A stretch of 64,000 nucleotides of DNA from Yponomeuta sedellus (lineage: Eukaryota > Arthropoda > Insecta > Lepidoptera > Yponomeutidae): the NCBI GenBank assembly GCA_934045075.1, contig OW203734.1:13638016-13702015 (forward strand), read 5' to 3'. The notes under the pieces are model-generated. The model was given only the letters and a program-made list of their open reading frames with translations, was not told the DNA's origin and ran no database searches. Shown here piece by piece: positions 41,064-52,883 of the stretch (its first letter is position 1; the number at the start of each line of letters is the position of its first letter). The position numbers and the translations under genes are program-made.

Positions 41064-41999
41064 GCCAAAGAACTAGTTGAGACCGTGATTGTTTTATTCG
41101 CTCAGAAGCCGGCTGTCACAATACTTTCAGTAAAACAGAAACGTGTCGTTTGACGAGTGATACACATGGATTCCGTTATTTAAATTTCACCCTTGAATGT
41201 ACGAGTGACACCCGTCAATACAGATTATAGTGTTGTAGTTGAATGGCATTGAATGGCCTGCGGGCAGCTTACGACTATAGAAACAACTCTAGTGCCTGAG
41301 AGTAGGTTTTAGTGGTCGATTATCAACAATAACATTGTATGGATATCACTAATGTCGAAGTGCATCTGCAATGGCTGTGATTTAAACCTTCGTCACTGGG
41401 TATAGATGTTATTTTTACATTATTTCTTTGAGTATTTGTCGCTTAGAGGCTTCTTATATAAATTGGCAATTTTCTACGCTTTATCGACGCAAATATTTTC
41501 GTTATTTAACTAATTGGCTTCAAGTAGCAATAAATTACAATCAGTAGGTAAAATCGTAAAAGACAGTCGCATAGCTTAGCTCAAATTAAAAAAAAAATCG
41601 ATAAACATAATTGCGCACTTAAAATACCTAAGGAAGTCCTCAAGTATCCAAGAAATTACCAACTCTCGTTTCGACATGAATTCAGAATATTTAACGTTTC
41701 ACATATTTTTATGTAGAGCACATGATAAGTTTCATCGGTGTATCCCTTACAAGCTGTGGCCCTGGCCCCTCCCTTTGGTTTTGCCCTCGTACATTATTTT
41801 ACTAAATTAAACAGAAAACTTTTACCTTTTTTCAACACTCTCAGTCTGTCACGCGACAATATAGTAAAAGGAATAAAGTGCTAAAAAACTGTACAGTACA
41901 TTGCACCTTGTAAATTGCATTTGTTCAGAAAAGAAACGACCGCAGACGTTTTATATTTTTGTTCGAGACTCTATTTTTTTTTTTGTCAATTACTTGTCC
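41064..41999. other. No gene recognised
   Basis: Nothing shared and no coding support. Confidence 0.4.
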
Positions 42000-42012
42000 C
42001 AAAAAAGAATCG

Positions 42013-42347
42013 ATACCGACCCTTGTATGCCCCCACTGCGGGGGCACGGGTCTCTTCCTGCATCGCAGAAAGGTTAGGCCATACTCCACCACGGGGGCCA
42101 AGTCCGGGTTGGTGGAGGATTGTAAGACAGTGGCGAGCCTTACTGTCAGAAGTTATCAAGCCACCTGTAAGGCCTCTGACATGGCTTAACGACTGCCATT
42201 ACATGATAGTCGGCATCCATGGCTTAGCGTGCCTTGCACAGCACGGAAGCGCTCAAAAATATGCGGTAGTCACGGGATGGTCTCCCATCCTGTACCTGAC
42301 CGCGCCTGATTCCAATCACTCGGTTCGGCTAGGCTACGAGCGCTTCG
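42013..42347 (-). mobile_element. 5S-derived SINE (A1), 13-bp target duplication
   Basis: caaaaaagaatcg lies at 42000-42012 and 42348-42360. The antisense copy runs from tgcccccactgcgggggcac to ttcggctaggctacgagcgc. Part of the 5S-like head is deleted (accgcgcctga joins directly to ttccaatcactcgg). ORFs of 163 and 76 codons across it are accidental. Confidence 0.88.
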
Positions 42348-42360
42348 CAAAAAAGAATCG

Positions 42361-43550
42361 TCTTAACTTTTTCAGGACCCATGCAAAACCACGCTTATCT
42401 CGATAGTATATTATCTTAGTTATACTGGATCTTGCGGGAGACTAGCTTTAGATACTTCTTTTACTTTATGTAAGTAATTATAGTTTTTAACGTTTCTCTT
42501 TTTTTTGAAAGCACAGGCTTTTAGTTGGTAGTTTGTTATACATTTGTAGCCTAGTATAGTTTGCATTAGTATACTTCACTTGTTACTATTAAATCCGTTC
42601 AAACAGATGAGTCAATGTTGTGCTGCCGTCACAACTATTTACTAAAGATATAAGTTACAACTCAATTTACACGTATAAATGTGGAGCGAATATTTCAGAT
42701 GGGAATAAAAAATACTTCAGAACATTTTATACAGACCTACATAATTTCATTGTACTATGATTTAATATAGGTATGGAAATTATACAGTACAAAAAAAGTG
42801 AAGGTGTAATATAAATAAATATCTGTATCTGTAAACTACATCAATTTATTACGTACCATAAAATCTAAGAGAACGTTGGATATTAATGAAACGAAAAATT
42901 ACTTCAAAGAAGCTTTAATAATCTCGCATCACTTGAACAGGATATTGCCCAAATATCTGGCTTAAATTGCTTGCCAATCTGTGGAAATGAACGAGTGACA
43001 AAATTTAAATAGAAATCAAGGGATTTTCCGGTTTAACCACGCTCGGTTGGACGTGAGCTCCGGAATGTCGTCATCAAGGGAAAAAAACCCGTTTCTTTAG
43101 CCGTGAAGTTTCAATAAGGTTTATTAAGGTAGTTAGCCCGCTACCAGAACGTTAACCACTTGTCTTAAATCGCCTAAGGGTTCTGTGTCCAAGTTTTACG
43201 ACACTTAAAATAGTAAGGTAAGTTTTCGCCTTTTGCCTTCGCCTTCGAGTTTAAAAAAGATTCCTTATAATTAACAGAGAATTTTTTAAATATTGTAAAA
43301 AGAGCAGCGGACTAAATAAATACTTTTTTGTCATATTACTTATAAAAAATCAAGAAAAATCATAACTATGAATTCACGTGTCCTTTAAAGCTCAAAACGT
43401 AATAAATAATAAATATCTCATTATGTAAATAGTAAAATAAGTAGACGATAATAACTTTCGATTTACTCCATAAATTAAAGTCGCGTTCATTATAGTTTGA
43501 AAAAAAAAAATCTTTATATTTCTATCTTCAGTTGTAAAACAATCAAGCCA
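42361..43550. other. No gene recognised
   Basis: About 1.2 kb, AT-rich, with no shared repeats. Confidence 0.4.
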
Positions 43551-43554
43551 TAGA

Positions 43555-43860
43555 CATCCCACTATAGGACCTTCTACATAGTTATATCTTAAATGGGTCT
43601 AATCGCGATTGTTTATTAGGTTAAACGTAATTACCTTATTTACCTAATAAATATTTGCGATAAGAGTCGTTCAATATATAACTATATATGAGTATCGCGA
43701 ATCATTAAGAAATACTATAGGGCCTTCTCTCAGTGAGATAGAGAGAGGGCTTAATCAGTAGGCGTGCCCACCGCAATTTTTCTCAACATTATGAGGAAAC
43801 CTAAGTGCCTTAGGTTTCCTCATAATGTTTTCCTTTTAAATAGCGAGCTGTTAGTGTCAG
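43555..43860 (-). mobile_element. J-tail SINE interrupted by family T
   Basis: The left part (tagacatcccactataggac) and right part (gccttctctcagtgagatag, 'cgtgcccaccgc', 'ttaggtttcctcataatg') belong to the J-tail SINE. Family T (43576-43723) separates them, with actatagg[a/g]ccttct on both sides (43561-43575 and 43724-43738). An 18-bp perfect inverted repeat lies at 43787-43804/43810-43827. Confidence 0.7.
43576..43723. mobile_element. Family T insertion, 15-bp target duplication
   Basis: acatagttatatcttaaatg, gggtctaatcgcgattg, 'ttaaacgtaattacctta' and tcaatatataactatatatg. Similar to 40125-40265. The long target duplication (one mismatch) suggests retroposition and not a cut-and-paste MITE. 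Confidence 0.6.
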
Positions 43861-45875
43861 CTATCATAGAGCCATTGAAAAAATAGATCTGGACTGTTTG
43901 TGACAAAATAACCTATTAAACGGTACTGAAATTACTGGCTTAAATCATTAATTACAACCAACGATATTATGATACAGTCAACTAGTCCTCAAAAAATCAT
44001 TATGTGAAACTTAGTACCTCACTCATTTTTTTAGAAACAATTATTTTATGTATTAAGAGCATAGAAAGAGGCATTGCATTACACATTCTAAAAATTCGCA
44101 GAAAGCTTCGTCACAAAAAGTAGCACAATAAACAATAAAAAACTAAGCTAAAATAATCAAAAATACCGCCCCGGGACGCACCTGACCCAAAAGTTCCCAT
44201 GATTCTTTTAGATATTCTGTAGGTCTATATATCTGTACAACCTATGAAAGACGCCCACTGTTGGGCATAGGCTGTTCCTTGCTAATCTCGTTCGTTCTTC
44301 TCCTGCCCATCAACTTTAACCCATCGGATCAAATATCATGATATAATAAATCTGATCAACAATACTTATACTATTTTTATTTTTAATGCACTTACCCGTG
44401 CTAAGGATAAATTAAAAAAAAAACAACAATACTTACTTTCTTTATTTCAAACCAATAATAAGTTTTTAATATCTAGGTGTTTGAATATTGAATTAGTGTC
44501 TAGATTAATTTCTTATTCATGTATATTTCGAAAAAAGATCCTGCAACTCGAAGCAAGCTTAAATTTCAAAAGCCAATGTCAAAATTGTATAAAAACTGAA
44601 GTCCACACTAGGGATTTCGTATTACTAGCCCGATTTTTTCAGTTATTCTGTTGGAAATAAACAGAGATAAATAAAATTACGTTCTCTCGTACAAAAAATA
44701 TAAAAGATAAACTTCTCAACAACTAATCTTGCCAAAAAGATTGCAACTAGAATAAATGACGTTCTGGAGACCGTGAAACAAACAAGGCAATCTCACTCTG
44801 CCACAATTAACAAGGAAAAAAGGTTTCGCTATTTATAAAGCCTCCCGCAAACGGAATGTGAGATAAGAAATGAAACGTGGCTTAACTTAAACCATTCCTT
44901 CTTTTGATAAAAAAATGCCGTTATCGGGGCAAATCTAGTTTCTGCCCACCCTCTTAAAAGACGGGCATAAGTTTATGTATGTAGGCGTATTCTGCGATAC
45001 TTTACCCTTAGTCAAAATAAAATTACAAAATAAGTAATGTAACAGGGTTTTCTGCATTAGCATTCATGAATGTGACTGGAAAACTATCAGAAATAAATGT
45101 TGCGGCTGATTGACGTTCACTTAAAGATATAGAATAGTAAAAACAGCGTGAAAGATACATCGTATCTCCGATATAAGATCAGCTTTCTGATACCAAATCA
45201 TTGTACTGACATCAATATTAATTACACTTATGCGTCTATACAATATTTTCTAAAGAACGACGATTTGAAGTACTTAAAAACTGAATTTCAGGATTTGAGT
45301 ATATTTTTACGATAAAGTGACTTATTTTGGCTGCTTCAAAGAAGAACTAATAAAATCGCGTCAAAAAAAACGTCTTATCCAGTCAAGTTCCGTAATCATT
45401 GGCACATCGACCGCTGTAGACGCCAGCCAGTCTCCCGCATCTTAGATTGCTGCCATAAACATAGATATAATACTGTACAGACTTGTAACTCCATTTTCAT
45501 GAACGCTGTTAATTTTTTGTTCGTCTCCCCTTTATGTTTCCTTCGTATCGATTTCATTTGGATTTTTTATTGGTCTTTCTCTTTTACGAGTACGTCTCTG
45601 TTTACAAGTTTCGAGTCTGGCAGAGATCACTGTTCTGTCATAACTAGTGTATATTTATCTATGTATTCAGTTACTGAAAGAATTTAAGTGGAACTTAAGA
45701 GACATATTAATTTGTGCTTTGTGGGCACTGAATGAAGATAGAATTTCATGTACGAAAACGAAAATAATTTATTTCTAAACTAAAAACATCAAACAGAATT
45801 TACAAGGATGAAATCTAATTTTTTAACTATATATTTTTACTACATTTGATTTTTAAAACTTTAATTTCTAAAATA
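43861..45875. other. No gene recognised; one SINE C tail
   Basis: 44365-44415 is an antisense, 5'-truncated SINE C tail (ttttaatgcacttacccgtg). The remainder, about 2 kb, has no repeat match. An ORF at 45499-45687 is unsupported. Confidence 0.45.
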
Positions 45876-45955
45876 CATTTATTGTGTATGTGTGTGTGTT
45901 GTTTGTGTATGTAAGTACGGTGTGTGTGTGTTTGCGTATGTGGGTTATGTAGGTT
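45876..45955 (+). repeat. TG-rich microsatellite
   Basis: tgtgtatgtgtgtgtgttgt and ggtgtgtgtgtgtttgcgta, imperfect. Confidence 0.8.
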
Positions 45956-46199
45956 CGGTTTGAAATGGTTGGTAGGTACCTTAGGTTAGGACTAGGTTTA
46001 AATTAAAAATAATTCTATTTAGTATTTGTCTGTAGTTGATTATGTATGTATGTATATAGTTTAGCGATTAACTATATGAACAATGAAAAATAAGCAAACC
46101 TCAAGGCGTCTCTATCTAATCTACACCGGGATGTTTACGTATGCATAGGTTTATAACGTGAGAGTGTGGCGCCATCGACCCAAGTCAAACGGGTGAAGG

Positions 46200-47090
46200 C
46201 ATAGACAATTTTTTTTGGTAAAAGCGACGTGTTTACATGACCCGCACAAATAGTAAATTGAATCCTCACGAGAACGTTATGGCCATTTTCTCATTGTCCA
46301 ACAGACGACCTGCAAAACTTTAGCTCCATGTCTCCGGGTCGATTCAGAAGACACTTTTCATAAACAAACCCGAAACTTGAACAAAATAAGCGGCGAACTT
46401 TTGGGAAAACACGTCTTTTTATCCGACAAGTTGTGTTTTTTGAGGGACGAAACTTAATTTGATTTGCTATACGATGGAGTCCCGGCGAAGTTTTTCGCGA
46501 GCAACTGATGGCAAGAAATAGAAATCTTAAGAACTTTTTATTGGATTCTGCCGGTTTATTGGCAAATACAGAGCCGAATAGCCCATTGCTGTAAGAAAAA
46601 CTTACTGTCGTAACAACGGTTATTAAACATCCCGTCAAGTTTCAACCTGACTGTAGCAACTTAAATTCAAAACCGAGCCAATCGATTTAATTCCACTGGA
46701 AGCACCTAGCAGCCACTTGCTTACAATAGTCGGTGTTATCGACAAAGCACTGAATCCCTTTACAAAGCCTCGGCTCGGCTTAGACTGTCCATCAACATCG
46801 TTGTAACAAGGAAGCTGGGTCGCCAGATGTTCAGTGCAAACAGTTCGGTAGAGGCTTTTTGTCCCGGGTGGACAAAACATCCAACAATCGAGTCAGCGGT
46901 TGAAGCAAAATCATTGGGCAAACAAACCGCAGAAGTGGCCTGATTGAAATATTTAACAAAGGCCATCGGGCTAACGCTGTGTACGAGTATTTCAATAGGG
47001 CGCAGCGCTACTGAATTATTCGTCGACAAAATACCCATGGGACCGTCAGCCGACTTCACGCACGGAAGGAGAATTTTTCAAGCTCTCATT
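46200..47090. other. Single-copy stretch with overlapping minus-strand ORFs
   Basis: No repeat match in the window. Minus-strand ORFs of 99 (47059-46760), 81 (46880-46635) and 115 codons (46638-46291) overlap or abut in different frames. None shows a motif I recognise. I saw no clean splice signals that would join them in phase. It could be an old unique region or part of an unrecognised gene. Confidence 0.3.
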
Positions 47091-47344
47091 TTTAATACAT
47101 AAGTACTTGTAGTACCTTGCGACGCCGTAGACGTATATAGCGTTACCTCTGATAAAGACATCAGTAAGAGTTTGTCTGAGTTTGTATTCGACTTTTGAAT
47201 TTCTATGTTCAATTATTAAAATTTACCAAGTAAATAATTGTGATTTTACACCATCACCGTTTTATAGATAAAGCATAAAAGCATGTGAATTAAAATAAGT
47301 GGACATTATTCGACATATAACTGTAATACTATGAGTAATAGCGT

Positions 47345-47680
47345 CGTAGTGGTCCCTTCACCCATCTAGTGTGAGTGGAGATACCACTGGACGCTGTATA
47401 AAAATTGGTTCTAAAACGTATATTGTCTAGCGGTTAACCCGCTTAATTACTGAGTCAGAGATCGTGGGGTCAAATCCTAGAAGTTATTATTAGGTATATC
47501 GTATTGCTACATCTTGTTAGGCCATTTGCTTGCTCCAGGTTTCGTATTTTTGCTAAGTCACGCTGGACACATCTATAACCGCATCAAGAATCGCTGAATG
47601 TGTTGGTAAGCGAAATCTCGAGTGCAGCTGAACCGATTTCGCTAATTCTTTTTCTAGAATATTCCTTGAAGTACGAGGAT
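47345..47680. repeat. Mixed SINE pieces
   Basis: 47345-47400 is the family-G hairpin block (cgtcgtagtggtcccttcac). 47420-47485 is tRNA-like (gtctagcggttaacccgctt, ggggtcaaatcctag). 47630-47680 (gctgaaccgatttcgctaat, 'gaagtacgaggatgg') is a phrase I recognise from widespread lepidopteran repeats. Confidence 0.5.
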
Positions 47681-47683
47681 GGT

Positions 47684-48005
47684 TTTAAAAACCTATTTAG
47701 AGTCTAAAAGTTCCACCCATGCCGGGATTCGAACCCGCGACCTCTGGCTATCCGTGCCAGCGCTCTATCCAACTGAGCTAATAGGCGACTCACCGGCATC
47801 AGTGAAATTTCGAACCTCTTTACACTATTCTCTGTATTACGTACAGGCAGCGACATCTAGCTGAAGTAGATTGCATCACTTACAGCCCCGACTACCTACT
47901 TTGCAGTTAGGTTTTTACATCGGAATGATATCGCTGTACCCACATGATTATACTATTTTTGTTTTTAATGCACTAACCCGTGCTAAGGACAATTTTAAAA
48001 ACCTG
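47684..48005 (-). mobile_element. SINE C, long form, followed by a separate C tail
   Basis: 47684-47935 is the antisense head with its leader extended by about 80 bp (cggcatcagtgaaatttcga, 'gcagcgacatctagctgaag', 'cttacagccccgactaccta', ggtttttacatcggaatgat). 47955-48005 is an antisense 5'-truncated tail (gtttttaatgcactaacccg). The order is not that of one element, so I read two insertions. Confidence 0.7.
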
Positions 48006-48426
48006 CAGTTCTAAATTCAGAAACCAGCGCTTTATAATACAAAAGTAGCTCACTCAAATACCATTTAAACAAATTATTAGTAAGTACGACAAAGAAGAGT
48101 TATATTTGTGACAGTTATCTATCACAAATTACAATCGACATTTAAGTCTCTAATGGCTTCGGGATTGTTATTGTTTTAGTTTCTGTTGTAAAGAAACTAT
48201 GGCTAATTTAAGCTAAGCACAGACAAGGTGTCTATTTTAAGATCTAGGTTGTTTAAAAGGAAAGTTGGAGAAAACGAATTTTAGTCGTTCCAAATTCGAT
48301 CCTTAATTATCAGAGTTTACGTTCTTTTTCTAAAACCTAGAACATGTGCATTGTAACTGGCTTTAATCGCAGATTTCTTTGCAATCGAAATAATGTTTAC
48401 TTATATAGTACCTAGCCCTTTTTACA
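48006..48426. other. No gene recognised
   Basis: 48005-48030 has a short MITE-U end (ctaaattcagaaaccagcg). Otherwise nothing. Confidence 0.4.
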
Positions 48427-48433
48427 CAAAGTG

Positions 48434-48594
48434 ACATCAACCCTTTGTATGCCCCGCTACCTGGGGCACGGGTCTCTTCCTGCATCGCAGGAAGGTTAGG
48501 CCATACTTCACTAGCGGCCAAGTCCGGGTTATTGGACGATTGTAAGACAGTGGCAGGCTTTACTGTCAGAATTTATTAAGCCACCCATAAGGCC
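48434..48594 (-). mobile_element. 5S-derived SINE, 5'-truncated
   Basis: Flanked by caaagtg (48427-48433 and 48595-48601). Antisense from ttgtatgccccgctacctgg to agccacccataagg. Confidence 0.78.
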
Positions 48595-48601
48595 CAAAGT
48601 G

Positions 48602-49030
48602 TACTTTACATAGTTTTGAACCACGTTTCTGGTTGGTTGGAGAATCGTATACAATGCTCCATAAAATATATATTGATCTTTGTCAGCGTAAATTAAATAT
48701 AAAATAAGTCTAGATTTAATTTCGTTTATCTCAATTCTAATGGAGGCAAGGACGTCTAAGTCAAGAGCATAATTACGTGACTTAATAGAATAGTCATTAA
48801 GTAAGAAATGTTTTAGAAACGAAGATCATATGAGTTTGCCACCATCGTCACCTTTGATCTCCGACTTCATAATTTCTTCTTCGGACTTACGAACAAAGTT
48901 TAAATTAACGTAAAGTTTTGACCTGCGACTGTGCAAGGGCACAGAAGGGCATATACAACCATTATTTACCTCCCGATCCGGAGCATTCTTTCTGAGGTCA
49001 AATAAATAAAAATATATTATTATATACGTA
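48602..49030. other. No gene recognised
   Basis: Nothing shared and no coding support. Confidence 0.4.
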
Positions 49031-49033
49031 CGC

Positions 49034-49290
49034 TTATTCCGTACTTCGCAAGGTACGTTAAGCCGTTGGTGCCGCTGTCATGTAATGGTAGTCGTTAAGC
49101 CTACCAGTTAGGCAAAGGGGTTATGGGCGGCTTCATAACTTCTGGCAGTAAGGCTCGCCATTGTCTTACAATCCTCCACCAACCCGGACTTAGCCACCGT
49201 GGTGGAGTATGACCTAACCTTCCTGCGTTGCAGCAAGAGACCCGTGCCCCAGCAGTGGGGACATACGAAAGGGTTGATATTGATATAAGT
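49034..49290 (+). mobile_element. 5S-derived SINE, 5'-truncated
   Basis: ttattccgtacttcgcaagg to gggacatacgaaagggttga. The 5S-like head is missing and a short insertion (taccagttaggcaaagggg) lies in the middle. Confidence 0.8.
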
Positions 49291-50100
49291 ATATCAAAAA
49301 TTCAATAGTCGTAAATAACTAACTCTAACCGCCATGTTTCTGTAATAAGGCATTTTAAAAACATTAAATAGCTAATACTATCTCTCTCTTTCTCTTCGGG
49401 CTTAAAAGATCGTAGAGGTCTGTGGCCTGAAGTAAACGCATGGTTGGATACTATAGTACTCTTATGAAAGTTAACAAAATAAAACTCAGCTTCGTCCAAT
49501 GCTTTTGTATATCTTCATTCTTCTTCATTCGGTTGACCCGAGCGAGGTGATCGATACGCTTCGTTAACCGTCTGTCTGCAGGGATCAAGAGCCGTTGGCG
49601 GTCTTACAGACCCACATTAATCTGGGTTCCGTTGCACTTGCTAGAGGGTTAGGTGGATTACTTTTGGCTTGTTGGCAGCTCGTAAAACTCTTACTGGGTT
49701 TCTCTTTTATTAAAACAACAGTAGCGGAAAACTCTGGATTATCGGTTGAAAATCGCCGCTAACTCTACGCTGTCTTGTTTAACTAGATTAGTTTTCTAGT
49801 CAGCTTTGTTGTACAGTACGAGGAAAAGAAAGAAAATCTTTCACTCATAAGTCATTCAAAACTAAATATAGTCTGTTGATGAAGCCGAAAATGTCTCTTA
49901 GGATTGTGGCAAGTGCCAACCCCGGTTCTCTACCTACTCCACCGTGATAGAGGCGTGAGTTTATGTATCGTGATGTATATAATGAAACATAGGGCCAAAA
50001 TACCGTAATCATAATCGTCCCGTTCTCAGATTAATTGAGACTGAACTAAAATAGTGACATAAACAAATTCATAAATAAAATAACCAACGCAAAAATTATC
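49291..50100. other. No gene recognised; LINE-end phrase
   Basis: 49885-49985 carries aggattgtggcaagtgccaa and 'gataggggc/gcgtgagtttatgt'-like wording matching the LINE ORF ends at 30270 and 52600. The rest is unassigned. Confidence 0.4.
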
Positions 50101-50129
50101 ACAGTCAAGTAGTGTTCAACATGTGCGCG

Positions 50130-50355
50130 TTACCGTAGTGCAGTGCGAACGCTAGACGATGCTAAGCCAACCAATAAGATTGACGTCCGACCGCAATGGC
50201 CAATCGCTGCGCGCGGTGACCGAGCAAACAACCAATCAGCGAGGAGAACATGCGCTGCCGACGTCCGCGCCGACCGTCTTACGCCTCTAGCTGATGCTGC
50301 GATATAACTCTGTCGATGATAGTGTGCTTTATTGCTGAACTCACGTCGTTTCAGG
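50130..50355 (+). promoter_or_regulatory. Candidate CpG-rich promoter and first exon
   Basis: Three CCAAT boxes (50171, 50200, 50232) lie in a CpG-rich, repeat-free stretch (atcgctgcgcgcggtgaccg, gccgacgtccgcgccgaccg). A TATA-like gatataact follows at ~50301. Next comes a short leader ending cgtcgtttcag before gtaacc, a plausible splice donor at 50355. No other promoter-like cluster in the window is this well formed. The downstream exon was not found. An ORF at 50653-50925 would lie in the intron. Confidence 0.4.
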
Positions 50356-51265
50356 TAACCATTTGCATTTTTGATTAAAATTCTTAAGTAGTGTTTCTTT
50401 ACTGCACTTTTACTTCTAGATTTTTTTAAGGTTCGCTCGTATTATGCTTTTAGACTAGAACCTGTTCATTGTGTGTCTTATTTCATTCATCTTTTGTCTA
50501 CAGGTAAACATACCTTTGATAGATTTTGCTTAAATTAGAGTAGCCTTCTTCAAGAAATATCATCACCTTGACTTTGGTAGCAATTCAAAACATACCAAGG
50601 CAGAAAAAAGCTGAATGAAATTTAATAATACACCTTTATTACTGACGTAAGCATGAGTAACGGCGGAGTGTATGTGACTTTATTTGATTGTCGAAAAATT
50701 TTCGCCGTAAATAATGAACGTAGCTTCTACGGAGGCCGTAGGGTGTTTTTCTTCCAGCCGGCAGCTCTGTTTTTCTGTTTCAACCTTGATCGAGGCTTAT
50801 TTTGTTTAAAACAAAACATCTATGCTTACCATCGAGTTCAAATGTATTTATTGAAAAATGTCACATGCAATCAAAAGAACACCTTAAACTATAGAAATCC
50901 ACAACAGTATCGTCATATCATGTAAAATACTATTAATAAATAAATAAAATAGTCAATTAAACAACAAAAAACAAACAAACAAAATTACACACACACAATA
51001 CAAACAAAATGAAATTAGTCAATCAAACAGCCCCGAGAAATATTCGACTCAACCACCAGCTTACCATCTAGTTACACTAGTAAGAAATGTTATAACTGAA
51101 CCAGTTAATTCTTCACTTCGTGAAGAACTTTGTTCCGGCTACGGTATCTGCAACTCAAATTAGAGAGTTCTCCCGTGAAAAATGAGAACTCTCAACTGCA
51201 ATGTTAGCTCTGCGAACCATTTCACTCTTCAAACATTTAAATATTCCAGCTAGCCCGCGCTCTTA
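50356..51265. other. No gene recognised
   Basis: The 90-codon ORF at 50653-50925 shows no recognisable motif. A possible splice acceptor (catcttttgtctacag) ends at 50503, but no exon follows with confidence. Confidence 0.35.
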
Positions 51266-51269
51266 TGAT

Positions 51270-52062
51270 TTTTTTTGTGAATTAAGCGCTGTGGTAGACA
51301 TCCGGAGACACTCCGGATGGCGTATTTTCCCTTGAAAATTCACTAGTTTTATGTTTGTGAATTAACCGCTGTAGTGAGGGTCTCCGGATGGCGTATCTTC
51401 CTTTGAAGATTCACAAGTTTTATGTTTGTGAATTAACCGCTGTACTAGGGGCTCCGGGTGGCGTATCTTCCCTTGAAGATTCACTAGTTTTATGTTTGTA
51501 AATTAACCGCTGTGGTAAGGGTCTCCGGATGGCGTATCTGCCTTTGAAGATTCACTAGTTTTATGTTTGTGAATTAACAGCTGTCGTAAGGATCACCGGA
51601 TGGCGTATCTTCCCTTGAAGATTCACTAGCTTTATGTTTGTTAATTAACCGCTCTGGTGAGGTTCGCCGTATGGCGTATCTTCCCTTGAAAATTTACTAG
51701 TTTTATGTTGGTAAATTAACCGCTGTGGTAAGGGTCTCCAGATGGCGTATCATCCTTTAAAAATTCACCAGTTTTATGTTTGTAAAATAACCGCTGTACT
51801 AGGGGCTCCAGGTGGCGTATCTTCCTTTGTAGATTCACAAGTTTTATGTTTGTGAATTAACCGCTGTCGTAAGGATCATTGGATGGTGTATCTTCCCTTG
51901 AAGATTTACTAGTTTTATGTTTGTAAATTAACCGCTGTGGTACGGGTCTCCGGATGGCGTATCTTCCTTTGAAGATTCACTAGTTTTATGTTTGTGAATT
52001 AACAGCTGTCGTAAGGATCACCGGATGGCGTATCTTCCCTTGAAGATTCCCAAGTTTTATGT
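51270..52062 (+). repeat. Tandem array, 11 units of 70-71 bp
   Basis: ttttatgtttgtgaattaac recurs at 51347, 51418, 51488, 51559, 51630, 51701, 51772, 51842, 51913, 51984 and 52055 (last truncated), preceded by a diverged first unit. Each unit has 'accgctgt', 'ctccggatggcgtatcttcc' and 'gaagattcactag'. Period is regular and divergence moderate. Confidence 0.93.
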
Positions 52063-52231
52063 TACATAACCTCTACGTTCCAAATTATACTTAACGACTT
52101 TGTTTTTCATCGGTAACTGAGTGGGTTTCTGAGAAGAGAGCCTTATCTTATCTATTTCTGAGTACTTACGTTAACAGAGTCTGACTATTTTTATTAATGG
52201 TGTTCTATGAAATTCTAACTCCAATATAGTT

Positions 52232-52447
52232 ACATAGAATATTCTTTATTGTACTCTATATTTTTACTTGTTTTACATCCTGTAATCGGGTGTTTACATT
52301 ATATAAAACGAGTAAAAATACAGAGTACAATTGGCCGCCTTATTGCTGAACGCGATTTCTTCCATACAACCTAGTTTACATCTAAATTATATTATATTAC
52401 CCCAATGTTTAGTTGGGGTAATATAATATAATTTAGATGTAAACTAG
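52232..52447 (-). mobile_element. LINE 3' end with a 34-bp inverted repeat at its 5' side
   Basis: Minus strand: ggttgtatggaagaaatcgc, 'gttcagcaataaggcggcc', and aatatagagtacaataaag at the 3' end. Its 5' side forms a perfect inverted repeat, 52371-52404 against 52414-52447 (ctagtttacatctaaattat ... acccca), with a 9-bp loop. Confidence 0.78.
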
Positions 52448-52599
52448 ATTGAAAGGTTGACGAAAGAAATATATGTGGGTGGAATGGCTGGTAAGGGATA
52501 TCCCAGGCATACCTCGACTAAGCTGGGGATGTATTAGCAGAGGGCAAAATAAAAAGTACTCGAAAGTGGCGTACGCGCATGGAACCAGTAATAACTGTT

Positions 52600-52710
52600 G
52601 ATGAAGCAAAGAAGATCTATCAGGGTCATAGCAAGTGGTAGACCATGGCCTCTGCGTACCCCCCGGGATTTAGTCCGGCATGAGTTTATGTCCTACTGAC
52701 TATGTATGTA
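52600..52710 (+). mobile_element. LINE ORF/3' end fragment
   Basis: gaagatctatcagggtcata, gcaagtggtagaccatggcc, tctgcgtaccccccgggatt. Same module as 30270-30365. Confidence 0.5.
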
Positions 52711-52883
52711 TTATACGTCAGTCTTCTCGTGACCATGATAACTGTAACGTCGTCAAAACGTCGAGGTAAAATAGCAACAAATTACTACGCGATTAAGCCC
52801 CGAAAATATTCTAATATAGTGTTCAAGTCACAAAAGTTTAAAATGTGTTGAGTATGAAATTATTCTTCTTCCTCGTCGTATCC

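Noticed and set aside
41915..42406. 163-codon ORF
   Set aside because: It runs through an antisense 5S-derived SINE and both of its target duplications. The same SINE-derived wording appears at 773-1270, 15188-15574, 38452-38823 and 39512-39748.
46291..47059. Protein-coding gene on the minus strand
   Set aside because: Three ORFs in different frames overlap without splice sites that join them in phase, and none has a recognisable motif.
51270..52062. CRISPR array
   Set aside because: The whole 71-bp unit repeats, with no unique spacers, in a eukaryotic genome.
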